From NCBI RefSeq assembly GCF_023336735.1, contig NZ_JAMBAQ010000001.1:62001-126000 (forward strand): a stretch of 64,000 nt of DNA, written 5' to 3'. A program made the position numbers and the translations under genes. Below the pieces are notes generated by a model that did not search any database, was not told the DNA's origin, and worked only from the letters and a program-made list of their open reading frames with translations. This stretch comes from Moraxella oculi (lineage in GTDB: Bacteria; Pseudomonadota; Gammaproteobacteria; Pseudomonadales; Moraxellaceae). Each line of letters starts with the position of its first letter. Position 1 is the first letter of the stretch. This document shows, piece by piece, positions 63,604 to 64,000 of the stretch.

Positions 63604-64000
63604 ATGAATGACTTGATCCAAAATCCTTATTTAAAAGTGCGTCAACCTGCACAACCACAAGGTGAAATGGTGCTGTCTTGTGCTGACATTGTCGCAGATG
63701 CCACATTATCCAATGATTATGTAGCAAACATTTGGGGCTATGTGGGTAATAATATCAGTCCAGAATTACGATGGGAAAATGCCCCAAAACAGACCAAAAG
63801 TTTTGTCTTGACGATGTACGACCCAGATGCACCAACAGGCTCGGGCTTTTGGCATTGGAATGTGTTTAATATTCCTGCTGACTGGCGTGGTCTGCCCAAA
63901 GGCAAGTCCAATGACTTTGGTGATGATGTGATGGAGCTTAAAAATGATGCTGGGCTTGACGGTTTTATTGGGGCGTTTCCTCCGCAAGGCGATAAGCCAC
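63604..64000 (+). CDS. YbhB/YbcL Raf-kinase-inhibitor-like (PEBP) protein, 3' truncated by window
   Basis: The frame is open from the ATG at 63604, preceded by AAAGGAGAG, to the end of the window (about 132 codons seen). The PEBP signature is clear: LSCADI at the start, YVGNNISPELRWENAP, MYDPDAPTGSGFWHWNVFNIP, and LGLDGFIGAFPP-like GLDGFIGAFPP. The fold binds phosphate-type ligands; bacterial roles are poorly known. The protein is presumably about 180-200 residues; the end lies beyond the window. Confidence 0.9.
   Translation, partial: MNDLIQNPYLKVRQPAQPQGEMVLSCADIVADATLSNDYVANIWGYVGNNISPELRWENAPKQTKSFVLTMYDPDAPTGSGFWHWNVFNIPADWRGLPKGKSNDFGDDVMELKNDAGLDGFIGAFPPQGDKP

Noticed and set aside
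1-64000. Search for CRISPR arrays, tRNA/rRNA genes, prophage, transposases and integrons
   Set aside because: None found: no regularly spaced repeats, no tRNA-like cloverleaf recognised, and no transposase or integrase signature in any frame.

Overview
The window is a stretch of chromosome from a gammaproteobacterium of the family Moraxellaceae, most likely a Moraxella species close to M. catarrhalis. This rests on gene content and protein character: moderately A+T-rich DNA, a lipooligosaccharide glycosyltransferase cluster of GT25 enzymes, a FadL/OMP-E-like porin, Uup-LpxL-type acyltransferase pairing, and a high-molecular-weight FabG/MaoC/thiolase set like that of relatives such as Acinetobacter. 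It is an inference; no rRNA is present to confirm it. No tRNA, rRNA, CRISPR array, prophage, integrase or insertion sequence was found. Nearly everything is core chromosome, densely packed, with many intrinsic terminators between convergent genes.

Layout. 0-9 kb: a 5'-truncated mscS, the fused 23S rRNA methyltransferase rlmKL with an unusual basic tail, ttcA, ilvD on the minus strand and a BCCT transporter. 9-19 kb: nth, a phosphopantetheinyl transferase, then a minus-strand operon (fabG4-like reductase, MaoC hydratase, serine hydrolase, hpt) diverging from a thiolase; cstA; and tusD-tusC-tusE without tusB. 19-28 kb: glnE, four LOS glycosyltransferases (two are tandem copies with almost identical 5' ends), leuA and an orphan TerD-domain gene. 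28-36 kb: ruvC, fxsA, a CysB-type regulator, ampG, prmC, moeB and an AarF/UbiB-like kinase. 36-43 kb: pheA, tyrA, a PD-(D/E)XK nuclease-like gene that looks foreign, aroA, rarD, folB and folK. 43-53 kb: an LpxL-family acyltransferase, uup, slyX, a FadL-type porin with a helical insertion, rpe, three hypothetical genes, a GacA-type response regulator, pbpG and thiE. 53-64 kb: mfd split into two overlapping reading frames, a HIT protein, an RlpA-like protein, pgk, an Ala-rich lipoprotein, fba, ruvA, a LysR regulator, a small lipoprotein and the start of a YbhB/PEBP gene.

How the genes work together. Aromatic amino acid synthesis (pheA, tyrA, aroA), branched-chain synthesis (ilvD, leuA), folate (folB, folK), lower glycolysis/gluconeogenesis (pgk, fba), tRNA thiolation (ttcA, tusCDE) and DNA repair/recombination (nth, ruvA, ruvC, mfd) are all represented. 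The envelope theme is strong: LOS sugars, lipid A acylation, muropeptide recycling (ampG), PBP7, a porin and lipoproteins.

The features most worth a second look are (1) mfd split exactly at a domain boundary with an ATGA stop/start overlap and a ribosome-binding-site-like sequence; (2) an A+T-rich PDDEXK_4-like nuclease gene lying between tyrA and aroA, two genes that are fused into one in many relatives; (3) the GT25 pair with 109-bp 5' repeats; (4) a coiled-coil-like insertion in the FadL barrel; and (5) two shared palindromic motifs in promoter regions. I found no convincing multi-gene novel defence or mobile system.
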